DNA from: Gammaproteobacteria bacterium
Lineage (GTDB): Bacteria > Pseudomonadota > Gammaproteobacteria > HyVt-429
Assembly (NCBI GenBank): GCA_013152415.1
Contig: JAADGI010000015.1
Location: forward strand, 62,001 to 126,000
Direction of reading: 5' to 3'
Length of the DNA: 64,000 bases
The notes below the pieces were generated by a model. It saw only the letters and a list, made by a program, of their open reading frames with translations. It was not told where the DNA came from and ran no database searches. Both the position numbers and the translations under genes were made by a program. Below are positions 45,885 to 54,290 of this stretch, in pieces; position 1 is the stretch's first letter, and each line of letters opens with the position of its first letter.

Positions 45885-45904
45885 CACAGTCCAATCAATG
45901 TTAT
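45885..45904. repeat. 20-bp direct repeat, right copy
   Basis: This is an exact copy of 43670-43689 (CACAGTCCAATCAATGTTAT). Its last bases contain the TAA stop (reverse strand, 45901-45903) of the parE remnant. Confidence 0.85.
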
Positions 45905-46203
45905 GTATATAAAAACTTAGACTCAATATCCATATTTTTATGAAGTATGCGAATTATAAAAATTTTACTTTTATCACCTTCACGATAAAAAATAATATGA
46001 CTACTTTGAGGGAACTTCCTATATCCTTTTTTAATATATTCACACTACTTACCCAATGATGGTCTTTTAGACAACAAATGAAAGACCTCATCAAATTGCT
46101 TAATATACAAAAAGCGCTGGTCTCGACCCCAGCGCTTTTCAGTAAACCTGGCAATTTTTCTCAAATCTTCTTTTGCCTCTTTGGTTAGCTCAAATACTTT
46201 CAT
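45901..46203 (-). pseudogene. parE: ParE-like toxin gene with in-frame stop
   Basis: The reverse-strand frame starts with ATG at 46203, overlapping the parD stop by ATGA, and reads MKVFELTKEAKEDLRKIARF and on to RPSLGK. A TAG then appears at codon 53. After it the same frame continues CEYIKKGYRKFPQSSHIIFY, REGDKSKIFI and so on to TAA at 45901. ParE proteins normally read RPSLG..C..I..GYRKF..GSH..FYR through this point, so one codon has become a stop. The product would lack the second half, and the toxin is presumably dead unless the stop is suppressed. Full length would be 99-100 residues, normal for ParE. Confidence 0.85.
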
Positions 46204-46442
46204 TTATCATTTTCACTATCAAGTTCTGCCATAAACTCATCATAGTTATAATCTGCAAAGCCACTCTGCTCACCTTCAACAAGCAGGTGCCTCAAGGTTT
46301 CAAGCTTGGTTTCTGTGTTTTCAAGCAACCTAAATGCAGCCCTAATCACCTCACTTGCAGAACTAAAGCGACCACTTTTAATTTGCCCGGTTATGAAGCC
46401 ATCAAAGTGATCCCCCAATGTAATACTAGTGTTTTTAGCCAT
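46200..46442 (-). CDS. parD: ParD-family antitoxin
   Basis: This 80-residue protein has a ribbon-helix-helix N-terminus (KNTSITLGDHFDGFITGQIKSGRFSSASEVIRAAFRLLE), which binds the operator. The C-terminal tail (FADYNYDEFMAELDSENDK) binds ParE. GAGG lies 7 bases before the ATG. The antitoxin gene is intact, while the overlapping toxin gene has a premature stop; this is the order usually seen when a toxin-antitoxin pair is decaying. Confidence 0.92.
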   Translation of the reverse strand: MAKNTSITLGDHFDGFITGQIKSGRFSSASEVIRAAFRLLENTETKLETLRHLLVEGEQSGFADYNYDEFMAELDSENDK

Positions 46443-46604
46443 AAATCACCTCTCTTATACCAAGTCAATTACCGGCGGCCACAAAAAGCGTGGCGCGTTA
46501 CCTCAGGCGTTGAGGCTGTAGAAAAACCTCTGACTTTGAAAAGGTTCACAATTTTTTGCATCCGCAAAGGCAACGTAAAATTCACACGCTTGAGCCGGGG
46601 CGCC

Positions 46605-46689
46605 ATGAACACTGTCCGGGAGATAGATATCCAGCCCTACGCCCCATGAAAGAATCGGATATCCCTGAGGTGGCGGCCATCGAGATAGT
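46605..46689 (+). pseudogene. rimI-like N-terminal fragment, copy 2 (85-bp direct repeat)
   Basis: This is a second copy of the segment at 45770-45854, about 95 percent identical. It reads LRPMKESDIPEVAAIEIV and then leaves the family pattern (SLFTGSRKLP stop). Together the two copies bracket the parDE pair, suggesting a duplication or insertion event around it. Confidence 0.55.
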
Positions 46690-46697
46690 GAGTCTAT

Positions 46698-46889
46698 TTA
46701 CGGGCTCTCGTAAACTGCCATGATGATTTTCAATTCCAAGATCACTTCCCGCACTTCTTCGGATGTCAGGCCCTCGACCCCTCTGATAGGCTTACCCGCC
46801 TCCAGGTCCTGAATAGACTGCAATACTTCACGGCATCCCCGCCCACAAAGAAGATCAAGACACTTTAATACAGCTTCGCTATGATCCAC
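46698..46889 (-). CDS. Small conserved hypothetical protein
   Basis: This 63-residue protein starts at GTG 46889 with GAGGG 7 bases upstream. Its sequence is MDHSEAVLKCLDLLCGRGCREVLQSIQDLEAG and on to VEGLTSEEVREVILELKIIMAVYE. It is helical with two Cys (CGRGC). I do not know a family. The good ribosome site and codon pattern favour a real gene. Confidence 0.6.
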   Translation of the reverse strand: MDHSEAVLKCLDLLCGRGCREVLQSIQDLEAGKPIRGVEGLTSEEVREVILELKIIMAVYESP

Positions 46890-47073
46890 GATATACCCTC
46901 ACTGAGCGTGTGCAGACCACTCCACCGCACGATACGTTCGGGTTCACTACACAAACCCTTGCCAAATGTTCACCGTATTTTATATCAACACTCCAGAAAA
47001 CAGATTACAGAAGCATTTTGAGCGGGAACTATTCACGGCCATTGAAGACACACTGCTATACTTCAAGAAGCAA

Positions 47074-47673
47074 ATGACTATGGGCAGATCACGGTACCAC
47101 ATAATATTAATTGCCGCGTGGCTCTCCGGGACTCTGTTTCTGGTCGACACACGGGGCGAGGCCCGTGCTGGTGAGCTTATAGAAGCATTGGCCATACACA
47201 AAAACGGACACTATGACTTCACCATCATCATGCTGGTGGATGCCCCCAGAGACTTCATCTACAGGCTGCTTACGGATTATGACAATCTTACACAATTGTC
47301 TCCGAATATTGTATCCAGCCATTTATTAAAATCGGGCAATGACGAACACAGCTTGGTTGAAATCAATTCCTACCACTGTATAGCCTGGTTCTGTCGCAGG
47401 ATGCATCAGATACAAAAGGTGCAAGAACTGGGGAACGGTATATTAAGGACTACTGATGTACCCCAAAAAGGCCATGTCCTTGCCGCCAACAGCCTTTGGA
47501 GAATTCACCGTCAGGGGGACAAAACCCGTATTGAATATCAGTCTACATTGCAAATCGACTTCTGGGTGCCTCCCCTGCTGGGCCCTATGCTGCTAAAAAA
47601 TAAATTTCGTTCATCACTCATCGACACCATCAACCGGCTTGAGACCATGGCCAATCCAGACCAAGCCGACTAA
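47074..47673 (+). CDS. Exported SRPBCC/START-like protein
   Basis: From ATG 47074 (MTMGRSRYHIILIAAWLSGTLFLVDTRGEARA) this is about 199 residues with a signal peptide. The mature part is a polyketide-cyclase/COQ10-like helix-grip domain (LVDAPRDFIYRLLTDYDNLTQLSPNIVSSHLL and IEYQSTLQIDFWVPPLLGPMLLKNKF). Such domains bind lipids or hydrophobic ligands. The export signal is unusual for the COQ10 group. The longer frame to 46966 is less likely. Confidence 0.78.
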   Translation: MTMGRSRYHIILIAAWLSGTLFLVDTRGEARAGELIEALAIHKNGHYDFTIIMLVDAPRDFIYRLLTDYDNLTQLSPNIVSSHLLKSGNDEHSLVEINSYHCIAWFCRRMHQIQKVQELGNGILRTTDVPQKGHVLAANSLWRIHRQGDKTRIEYQSTLQIDFWVPPLLGPMLLKNKFRSSLIDTINRLETMANPDQAD

Positions 47674-47750
47674 ATGGATTTATATTCGAACAAATAATAA
47701 CTATTTCTCTGTATTACCAAGGGGAACGAAATCAGGGACAAGACCCGAAG

Positions 47751-47942
47751 GCACTTACTTAAGCTGATATAGTGCTTTCTAGTCCCTTCTACCCTCAAGG
47801 GGCACCGAGGTCCCCCAGGGAGAAGGTTAGGATGAGGGGAGTAAAAGCTAGAAAAAAGTAGGTTTTGTTAATTTATCCCCTCACCCCAACCCTTTTATGC
47901 CCTAGGGGTGCTCCCGGAGGGAGAGGGGGCTTAAGTAAGTGC
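47751..47942. repeat. ~190-bp palindromic MITE-like element, copy B
   Basis: The ends form a perfect 14-bp inverted repeat, GCACTTACTTAAGC (47751-47764) and GCTTAAGTAAGTGC (47929-47942). Inside are the same CTCCCGGAGGGA and CCCTCACCCCAACCC blocks as copies A and C, with more divergent outer ends. Confidence 0.8.
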
Positions 47943-47970
47943 TATTTGGACAAGACCCCTGAAGAAAGGT

Positions 47971-48591
47971 CTATTTGGGGAATTTGGATCTTGCGTGTAA
48001 ATACAATGGTAGTCCGTTGCGATTATACCATTGGCTATCATTGCAGTAGCTCTGATGGATTTCACCCACACGCACTAAGAATTCATTAAGCCTGCTAATA
48101 TTCTGGTTCGTCTTCTCGTTAAATTTACGAATAAAGCCTTTTTTGGCCTTCATAATCCCGGCCTCAAGTTTTCCTGTCACTGCGGCACCCCCTATGGGGG
48201 AGGCCGAAGCAGCAGAGCGCATGAGCGTCAGTCTTGCCGCCTGTTTATCCATAAATATGATATAAAAATGCTCGTTTTTATACAGCACCTTGAGGGCACT
48301 ATCGATATTGTCCAGTTGTGTATTGAATTCCATCGCGCATTGATCGTTATCGTCACAGCAAGACGACAGGGCAAGCTCATATCCTGACTGCTCCGGGTTC
48401 TCAGGATTACCACAGGTGGAATCATAAAATGCACAATTCACTGCGGCAATGTGTTCATTCGCCAAGTTAATCATGCCGGTTATGTTATTGATGTAGCCGT
48501 CCAGTTCAGCAAGCGGATTTGCCGCATGGGCGGGGGCAGATAGAAACCCTACCGAAATGACCACTGATCGGCAAAACCTTCCTATCCACAT
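47971..48591 (-). CDS. Exported hypothetical protein, partner of the next gene upstream
   Basis: From ATG 48591 (MWIGRFCRSVVISVGFLSAPAHA) this is a protein of about 206 residues with a signal peptide. Cys pairs in the mature part (NCAFYDSTC and SCCDDNDQC) may form disulfides. The C-terminal part is Lys/Asn-rich and helical. I do not recognise a domain. It overlaps or directly follows the preceding gene (48602-49213), so the two probably form an operon. Confidence 0.72.
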   Translation of the reverse strand: MWIGRFCRSVVISVGFLSAPAHAANPLAELDGYINNITGMINLANEHIAAVNCAFYDSTCGNPENPEQSGYELALSSCCDDNDQCAMEFNTQLDNIDSALKVLYKNEHFYIIFMDKQAARLTLMRSAASASPIGGAAVTGKLEAGIMKAKKGFIRKFNEKTNQNISRLNEFLVRVGEIHQSYCNDSQWYNRNGLPLYLHARSKFPK

Positions 48592-48601
48592 AAGGCCACC
48601 T

Positions 48602-49213
48602 TCATTTTGCATCACTCTCGAGCTTCCGCCTGGCCAGACGTTTGATCACCGGGGGCTTAGCGGCAACAATGTCTTGAAAAATTTTATCTGAAATTTGGCT
48701 AATGAATTCGCCGGGATACCATATAAATAAGCTGTAGCCTGAAGCTTTGTTGAGTTGGTCAGCGGATACACGCAAATAGATTGATCCCTTGGCCTTGACC
48801 CATGTGCCTTTGTCACCATTTGATTCGGGTAATGGGATCAGCTTTTCAGTACCCTTCTCTTTCAAGACAAGTTCTGCCTTGATAGGGCCTGCTGCACCAT
48901 CCATATGAAAGGCGATAGATAAACGGTACATCACCGGTGTCTTGCCGAGCCAGAAAATGTCAGCAAGATCATCGGGACCCAGTTGCCCCTGAATCACCGC
49001 CATACGGCCTTTGGGCACCTTGGGGTGTTTTTTGAGCTTTATCCGTTTTGCCTTTTCGGCTGTCGCCGGTGCGTCAAATCTGAGTTCATCGATGAACGTA
49101 AAACCCTCTGCCTGTGTCAGGGGGATATAGAACAGAACCAATACCAATAAAAAGGTACCCGTTGCATTTAATGGCCGGTCATTAAATCTTGACAAAGAAT
49201 GTCCGGATTTCAT
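48602..49213 (-). CDS. Exported hypothetical protein
   Basis: This 203-residue protein has an N-terminal signal sequence (ATGTFLLVLVLFYIPLTQA). The mature part is basic and mostly beta-like (AEKAKRIKLKKHPKVPKGRMAVIQGQLG), with no Cys and no known domain. It sits between the cytochrome c5-like gene and another exported unknown on the same strand. Function cannot be assigned. Confidence 0.7.
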   Translation of the reverse strand: MKSGHSLSRFNDRPLNATGTFLLVLVLFYIPLTQAEGFTFIDELRFDAPATAEKAKRIKLKKHPKVPKGRMAVIQGQLGPDDLADIFWLGKTPVMYRLSIAFHMDGAAGPIKAELVLKEKGTEKLIPLPESNGDKGTWVKAKGSIYLRVSADQLNKASGYSLFIWYPGEFISQISDKIFQDIVAAKPPVIKRLARRKLESDAK

Positions 49214-49280
49214 CGTCTACTCATACGCCTATGACCACAGGCGTGTGCAAATGGCACACACCTGCGACCTTTACAGTCGA

Positions 49281-49837
49281 TTATTTGGCCTGCTTTAACA
49301 TGTAGGCCACCACATTCTTCAAGTCATCATCGGAGCAATTTGCACAACCACCACGTGGTGGCATAGCACCTTTGCCCTTCATGACGATCTGCATAATCGC
49401 ATCATTCCCCGTGGCAATCCGTGGCGCCCAAGCTGCCTTATCTCCAAGCTTGGGTGCTCCGGCCACACCGGTGCCATGACAGGAGGCACAACTCTTGTCA
49501 TAGGTCGACTTGCCGGCGGTGGCATCTCCCATCGAACTTGCTGCGGCTTCGGCTACAGGCGCTTCGGCTACAGGCGCTTCGGCTACAGGCGCTTCGGCTA
49601 CAGGTGCTTCGGCTACAGGTGCTTCGGCTACAGGTGCTTCGGCTACAGGTGCTTCGGCTACGCTTCGGCTACAGGCGCTTCGGCTACAGGTGCTTCGGCT
49701 ACAGGCGCTTCGGCTACAGGCGCTTTGGCCGCAGGTGCCACCTCAGCAGTATCATCCTTTCCGCAACCATACAGAACGAACGCCATTGCCAACACCGATA
49801 TCAATCTGGCTAAGGATAAACAAGTGCTCTTTAACAT
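49281..49837 (-). pseudogene. Cytochrome c5-like lipoprotein, frameshifted in a 15-bp tandem repeat
   Basis: The start is at ATG 49837 with AAGGAG 8 bases upstream. A lipoprotein signal ends LYGC, then a spacer of repeated PVAEA follows, then a cytochrome domain: CASCHGTG heme site, the axial Met in KGAMPPRGG, and the c5-type Cys pair CANC. The spacer is coded by 15-bp units, but one unit (49651-49661 on the + strand) is only 11 bp. That 4-bp loss shifts the frame, so the 5' part stops at a TAG. Restoring 4 bases makes the two parts one frame: 49837 to 49532 is 305 bases, and 305 plus 4 is divisible by 3. It might be a real inactivation or an assembly error. Confidence 0.82.
49546..49721. repeat. 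15-bp tandem repeat (GCTTCGGCTACAGGY), 11 full units and one 11-bp unit
   Basis: Seven full units precede the short unit at 49651-49661, and four follow it, with a degenerate unit after that. The two variants end in C or T. On the reverse strand each unit codes for Pro-Val-Ala-Glu-Ala. Because 15 is a multiple of 3, only the short unit breaks the reading frame. Confidence 0.95.
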
Positions 49838-50222
49838 GAAAATCTCTCCTTGTAGGTAGACAGTAAAATTATTTTATTGCAAGTCTAAAATATCTATTTT
49901 TAAACACGCTACAGTTAAGCAGGGTGTCTACACCTTTAGGTGTATAGTCTGTATTTTTAAGACACGGGTATTCTCCGCTCAGAAAAATATAAAATCAACG
50001 TATAAAAGTCGACCAGTGGTCAATTACGCGGTGCCTGCGGTTGTAAAAATCCACCACTATCGGAACGGGCTAAGCTTGCTGGCCCGGTCTTGATTTTTGG
50101 GCAGCAGCAATTTGTCTTCAATACCCATTATTAGATTGGCGCATTGGCCAAGAAAACCCTAAAACACAAAGAACAAAAAGGGTGGGGTGGGGTGGTGACG
50201 ATCCCTGTACGTTGGTTTGAGC
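49838..50222. other. Intergenic region upstream of the cytochrome gene
   Basis: No gene is seen. It includes a 7-bp inverted repeat TACACCT-TT-AGGTGTA (49929-49944) that could be an operator, about 90 bases before the cytochrome start. The remainder (50000-50220) has no recognisable features. Confidence 0.5.
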
Positions 50223-50645
50223 CTATTGTTTTGATTTTTTTTCTTCCGGTTTTTTAGCGTTGCTGTTGGTGCGACGTTCTTGAAATCGCTTAACATCTAC
50301 TTTGGCATGCATATCGAGTTTGCCATCCAGCTTGGCACCTTCGGCAATGGCAATCTCAGGTGCCACTAGATTGCCTTTCACCACCGCAGTCGCTACCAGC
50401 TCCAACTTCTTCCTGGCGGTGATGTCACCCTCTATGGTTCCACCGATAATGACATTTTCTGCCGTTATGGACCCTTGCCAATGCCCCCCTTCCCCCACAA
50501 TAATGGTGTTTTTGAGATCACATTCTCCCACTACTTTCCCGCGGACCATGTAATTATCGGCACCGGTAAATTTTCCGGTAAAAATACTTTCCGGACCAAT
50601 CAATGTAAAAACATCCCCGGTTTTATCTAAGGTTCTGCGCTGCAT
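50223..50645 (-). CDS. Bactofilin (polymer-forming cytoskeletal protein)
   Basis: This 140-residue protein has the bactofilin core of short beta-helix repeats (GKVVGECDLKNTIIVGEGGHWQGSITAENVIIGGTIEGDITARKKLELVATAVVKGNLVAPEIAIAEGAKLDG). It polymerises without nucleotide and organises cell shape or envelope machines. The C-terminal tail is Lys/Glu-rich. GGGAGG lies 5 bases before the ATG. It is a single-gene unit; no associated peptidase is nearby. Confidence 0.92.
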   Translation of the reverse strand: MQRRTLDKTGDVFTLIGPESIFTGKFTGADNYMVRGKVVGECDLKNTIIVGEGGHWQGSITAENVIIGGTIEGDITARKKLELVATAVVKGNLVAPEIAIAEGAKLDGKLDMHAKVDVKRFQERRTNSNAKKPEEKKSKQ

Positions 50646-50978
50646 AATGCCTCCCGTCTGCCTGTTTTATCTTGCGTGATAGCGGGTTGTTGTCCCTGGA
50701 CTTAGTCTGGTGAAATCCTGCCTATGGTTATAACGACAGCTAAGATGAATATCTTAACCAACATACAGGCCGTAGGCGAGATACCCTGGGCTAAACTGCC
50801 TAAAAATGAGTCACTTTGGCCTCATTTGGGGCTTACACCCTCCCGTATCCTGATGAAACAGGCTGTCCCGCCATTTGCTTTGGCAGGGTTACCGGGCAAC
50901 GCACCGGGGAGGACTTAATGATCCCAGAATATCCACCCACCCATACCCCACTGGTGATCCCTGTTAACTGTGCCGCAA
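50646..50978. other. Intergenic region between bactofilin and ABC exporter genes
   Basis: The bactofilin promoter must lie here. A short forward ORF (50724-50918) shows no family features and is discounted. Nothing else is recognisable. Confidence 0.45.
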
Positions 50979-51740
50979 TCAACTCTTGAGCCGATATCCC
51001 GTCTTGAATATCCACCCTACCGCCATGAGGCACAACAATAAAAACACGATGATCATACCCACACTGATGATAACGTTGACGTCGGCGACACCGTAAAAGC
51101 TCCAACGAAAACCACTGATCAGGTAAACCACGGGGTTGAACAATGTGACCGTCTGCCAGAATGGTGGCAACATATTGATCGAATAGAAGGCACCACCGAG
51201 AAAGGTCAGCGGCATGATCACCATCATGGGAATGATCTGTAACTTCTGAAAGTCGTCTGCCCATAGACCTATGATAAAACCAAACAGGCTAAAGGTAATG
51301 GCGGTTAACAATAAAAAGCCGACCATCCAGACTGGATGTACGATCTCGTAATCTACAAACAACCGTGCCGTAACGAGGATCAGTAATCCAAGGATAACCG
51401 ACTTGGAGGCGGCCGCGCCAACATAACCGAGGACAATCTCAAGGGGAGATACCGGTGCCGACAATAACTCGTATATGGTACCCGAGAACTTTGGAAAATA
51501 GATGCCGAAGGAGGCATTGGAGATACTCTCACTCAATAACGACAACATAAGCAGGCCGGGGATAATGAAGGATGCGTAGCTGATGCCATCGATCTCACCC
51601 ATACGCGAGCCGATGGCCGCCCCAAAGACCACAAAATAGAGCGAGGTCGAAAGAATCGGTGTCGCGATACTCTGCATTAGAGTGCGCCAGGCACGGGCCA
51701 TTTCAAACCTGTAAATCGCACGAACAGCATAGACATTCAT
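50979..51740 (-). CDS. ABC-2 type transporter permease (YadH-like)
   Basis: This 253-residue integral membrane protein has six helices and the ABC-2 signature region ([42 protein letters not shown]). It overlaps the ATPase gene by ATGA. The pair resembles E. coli YadG/YadH, exporters of unknown substrate. Gene order ATPase-permease on the same strand supports one operon. Confidence 0.9.
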   Translation of the reverse strand: MNVYAVRAIYRFEMARAWRTLMQSIATPILSTSLYFVVFGAAIGSRMGEIDGISYASFIIPGLLMLSLLSESISNASFGIYFPKFSGTIYELLSAPVSPLEIVLGYVGAAASKSVILGLLILVTARLFVDYEIVHPVWMVGFLLLTAITFSLFGFIIGLWADDFQKLQIIPMMVIMPLTFLGGAFYSINMLPPFWQTVTLFNPVVYLISGFRWSFYGVADVNVIISVGMIIVFLLLCLMAVGWIFKTGYRLKS

Positions 51741-52663
51741 GCCTTTTCCCTCACCAGGCTAACAAAGATGTCTTCCAGCGAGCTTTGGCTGGAATGAATA
51801 TCCTTAAAATCGATCCCATATTGACTCAAGTGACGCAACAACTCAGGGATACCCGTGTGCTTCTTCTGAGTATCGAAGGTATAAACGAGCGCATTACCGT
51901 CCGCAGATAATTCCAATGGGTGATCATCAAGCTCCATAGGAATCTTGCTTAGTGGGTGCTGCAGGCTCAATGTCAGTTGTTTTTTCCCCAGCTTGTTCAT
52001 TAAAACAGTCTTGTCCTCGACCACACCAATCTTTCCCTCGTTAATGATACCGATACGATCGGCCATCTCTTCGGCCTCATTAATATAGTGCGTGGTTAGG
52101 ATGATGGTGACACCACTTTCACGCAGGCCATGGACCATCTCCCACATATCGTGCCGCAACTCAACATCAACACCTGCGGTCGGTTCATCCAGAAACAGAA
52201 TCTCAGGTTCATGTGCTAATGCCTTGGCGATCAATACCCGGCGCTTCATGCCACCCGACAACGCCATGATCCTCTCATTGCGCTTGCCCCACAGCGAAAG
52301 ATCACGCAATATTTTCTCTAAAAAACCTGGGTCAGGTGGTTTTCCAAAAAGCCCTCGACTGAAATTTACCGTCGCCCAGACACTTTCGAAGGTTGCAGCG
52401 GAGAGTTCTTGTGGCACCAAACCAATCTTTGATCGTGCTGCACGGAAATCCGAGACGATATCATGGCCATCAACCGATACGCTGCCTTCGCCAGGCCTTA
52501 CAATACCGCAGATGATGCTAATCAGCGTTGTCTTACCGGCCCCGTTAGGTCCCAACAGACCAAAAATCTCCCCTCGGCGAATATCCAGATTGATATTGTC
52601 GAGCGCCTGTAGACCGGAATCATAGGTCTTGGTGAGATTCCTGATTGATATTATGGGTTCCAC
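51737..52663 (-). CDS. ABC-type multidrug/antigen exporter ATP-binding protein (YadG-like)
   Basis: This 308-residue ATPase has Walker [11 protein letters not shown]-loop, signature LSGGMKRR, Walker [13 protein letters not shown] and the H-loop TTHY. Length matches the NodI/YadG type. The start is GTG with GGGAGG 5 bases upstream. It forms a transporter with the downstream permease. Confidence 0.92.
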   Translation of the reverse strand: MEPIISIRNLTKTYDSGLQALDNINLDIRRGEIFGLLGPNGAGKTTLISIICGIVRPGEGSVSVDGHDIVSDFRAARSKIGLVPQELSAATFESVWATVNFSRGLFGKPPDPGFLEKILRDLSLWGKRNERIMALSGGMKRRVLIAKALAHEPEILFLDEPTAGVDVELRHDMWEMVHGLRESGVTIILTTHYINEAEEMADRIGIINEGKIGVVEDKTVLMNKLGKKQLTLSLQHPLSKIPMELDDHPLELSADGNALVYTFDTQKKHTGIPELLRHLSQYGIDFKDIHSSQSSLEDIFVSLVREKA

Positions 52664-52838
52664 ATAACCTCCCTAGGTGATATCTGCAACAATACTTGGG
52701 TATTCATCAAATACTGTGGGCAAATACAAATATTGAATTTGGGACCTCTAAAAAAGCCATTTCTCTCTACAGGCCATTTCGGTAAACTCATTTGCTATCT
52801 CACCACCAAAAACGGTGGTTTACCGAGATGTCATTAAT

Positions 52839-53025
52839 GGGCACTTCTATTAATGCCCTCCACCCCACGAGGGGGCACCGAGGTCCCTCCGGGAGCACCC
52901 GAAACAGGGCATAAAAGGGCGAGGGTGAGGGAATAAAATAAGGATAAGTTATTGATTTTTAATATCCCCTCATCCTAACCTTCTCCCGGAGGGAGAAGGG
53001 ATTATTTTAATTAATAGAGGTGCCC
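52839..53025. repeat. ~190-bp palindromic MITE-like element, copy C
   Basis: The ends are GGGCACTTCTATTAA and TTAATAGAGGTGCCC, an almost perfect inverted repeat, followed on the right by TAATGG. It is the reverse complement of copy A (35096-35287) with high similarity, and it lies just before the TauE operon at 53084. Confidence 0.88.
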
Positions 53026-53083
53026 TAATGGTAATCAACTATCTCAACATCGTAGAGAGGGGCTATTATAGGGCACATAGCCT

Positions 53084-53263
53084 ATGGATACTGCCTTTAC
53101 ACTGCTGAACACAATACAGTCATTGTCTACCGAGCACCCGGTAGCTTTTGCGGTAAGCGTGCTCCTTATCATGATCACAGAGGGCTTGCTGTTGGTCGGC
53201 CTTATCAGCGTTATGCTGAAAATATTTATCCGACCTGGCTCTCGAACCAGACGATCGAGGTAG
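53084..53263 (+). CDS. Short membrane peptide at the head of a TauE/UspA operon
   Basis: This 59-residue ORF starts MDTAFTLLNTIQSLSTEHPV and contains one hydrophobic segment (AFAVSVLLIMITEGLLLVGLISVMLKIFI) and a basic C-terminus (RPGSRTRRSR). It is too short for many gene finders. The stop lies 4 bases before the TTG start of the TauE gene, and the GAGG in its last codons acts as that gene's ribosome site, indicating coupling. Function is unknown. Confidence 0.6.
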   Translation: MDTAFTLLNTIQSLSTEHPVAFAVSVLLIMITEGLLLVGLISVMLKIFIRPGSRTRRSR

Positions 53264-53267
53264 CCCC

Positions 53268-54290
53268 TTGCCAATCGAAGATGTTACATCCATTGCCTGG
53301 TTGCTGGTGTTACTGGGGTTTATTGTCGGCACACTGAGTGGCTTCTTTGGTGTAGGCGGTGCCTTCATTATGACACCGGCGCTGAATATTCTTGGTTTCC
53401 CCATCGTCTATGCCATAGGTACCGATCTGGCATTAATGTTGGGCAGTTCTACTGTGGCAACCATTCGGCACTTTCGCTTCGGCAATGTCGATATTCGTCT
53501 TGGCATCTATATGGTACTCGGTACGATAGTCGGCGTCTGGCTGGGCAAGGAACTGGTGTTTTTTCTTCTTGCCAGTGGCGATGCAGAAATGGTGATCCGC
53601 TTGATCTACATTATACTATTATTCAGCCTGTCCGCTTTTATGGTCTACGATTACATTACGTTCATCACGCGTCCCCACTTACAAGCTAACAAACCAAACA
53701 CAGAATCACGGGGCACACACTTATCCCGTCGGCTGAGACAAATTAAACTTAGGCCCATGGTCAAACTACCGGCCTCCGGTATCCGGCAGATTTCCCTCTG
53801 GGTCCCGCTGAGCATAGGTGTGATTACCGGTTTTCTGGCCTCCTTTCTAGGTGTCGGTGGTGGCTTTATCCGCATGCCTGCCTTGATCTATGGGCTGGGG
53901 GTCCCTACCTCGGTCGCCGTAGGAACCGATTTATTCGAAATAATTTTCTCTTCCGCCTTCGGTGCCTTTCTGTATGCGATGGAAGGCAAAGTCATTCTGC
54001 TGGCGGCCATGATTTTGTTACTTGGTGCCTCATTGGGAGCACAAGTCGGGAGCTATGCCACCCGATACGTGCGCGGCATGCGTGTACGTTTATATTTTGC
54101 CTTGACCATATTCTTTGCGGGGGTCAGCGTAACGCTCAAACAACTCGGGGTCTGGCATGACATCCCTTTACTGTCCACAATAGCCGGTTATCTGATCGTT
54201 GGTGTTGCCACCATTATGATGATGATTATTGTCGTAAAACTGATCCTGGGTCTGATCGCACATCACGCACGTGGAGACCACCCGGCATGA
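53268..54290 (+). CDS. TauE/SafE-family anion exporter, long form
   Basis: This 340-residue protein with eight or nine helices repeats the motif GTLSGFFGVGGAFIMTPALNILG in the first half and TGFLASFLGVGGGFIRMPALIYGLGVP in the second. A soluble loop (about 140-170) is rich in Arg/Lys (RLRQIKLRPMVKLPASG). The start is TTG at 53268. It is followed by a UspA gene with ATGA overlap. Exporters of this longer type often sit beside universal stress protein genes; the substrate is unknown. Confidence 0.88.
   Translation: MPIEDVTSIAWLLVLLGFIVGTLSGFFGVGGAFIMTPALNILGFPIVYAIGTDLALMLGSSTVATIRHFRFGNVDIRLGIYMVLGTIVGVWLGKELVFFLLASGDAEMVIRLIYIILLFSLSAFMVYDYITFITRPHLQANKPNTESRGTHLSRRLRQIKLRPMVKLPASGIRQISLWVPLSIGVITGFLASFLGVGGGFIRMPALIYGLGVPTSVAVGTDLFEIIFSSAFGAFLYAMEGKVILLAAMILLLGASLGAQVGSYATRYVRGMRVRLYFALTIFFAGVSVTLKQLGVWHDIPLLSTIAGYLIVGVATIMMMIIVVKLILGLIAHHARGDHPA

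Noticed and set aside
45720..45904. Second attC site closing the SPFH-like cassette
   Set aside because: CTCTAAC near 45726 is suggestive, but the arms do not pair and the expected complement of GTTAGAACGCC is missing.
49546..49721. Possible CRISPR array
   Set aside because: The units are 15 bp, contiguous and without spacers, and they code for PVAEA on the reverse strand.
49421..49859. Three overlapping forward-strand ORFs rich in ATGAS or RLQ repeats
   Set aside because: They are antisense readings of the 15-bp repeat in the cytochrome gene, open in all frames because the repeat lacks stops.
50724..50918. 64-residue forward ORF between bactofilin and the ABC exporter genes
   Set aside because: No ribosome site and no domain; probably chance.
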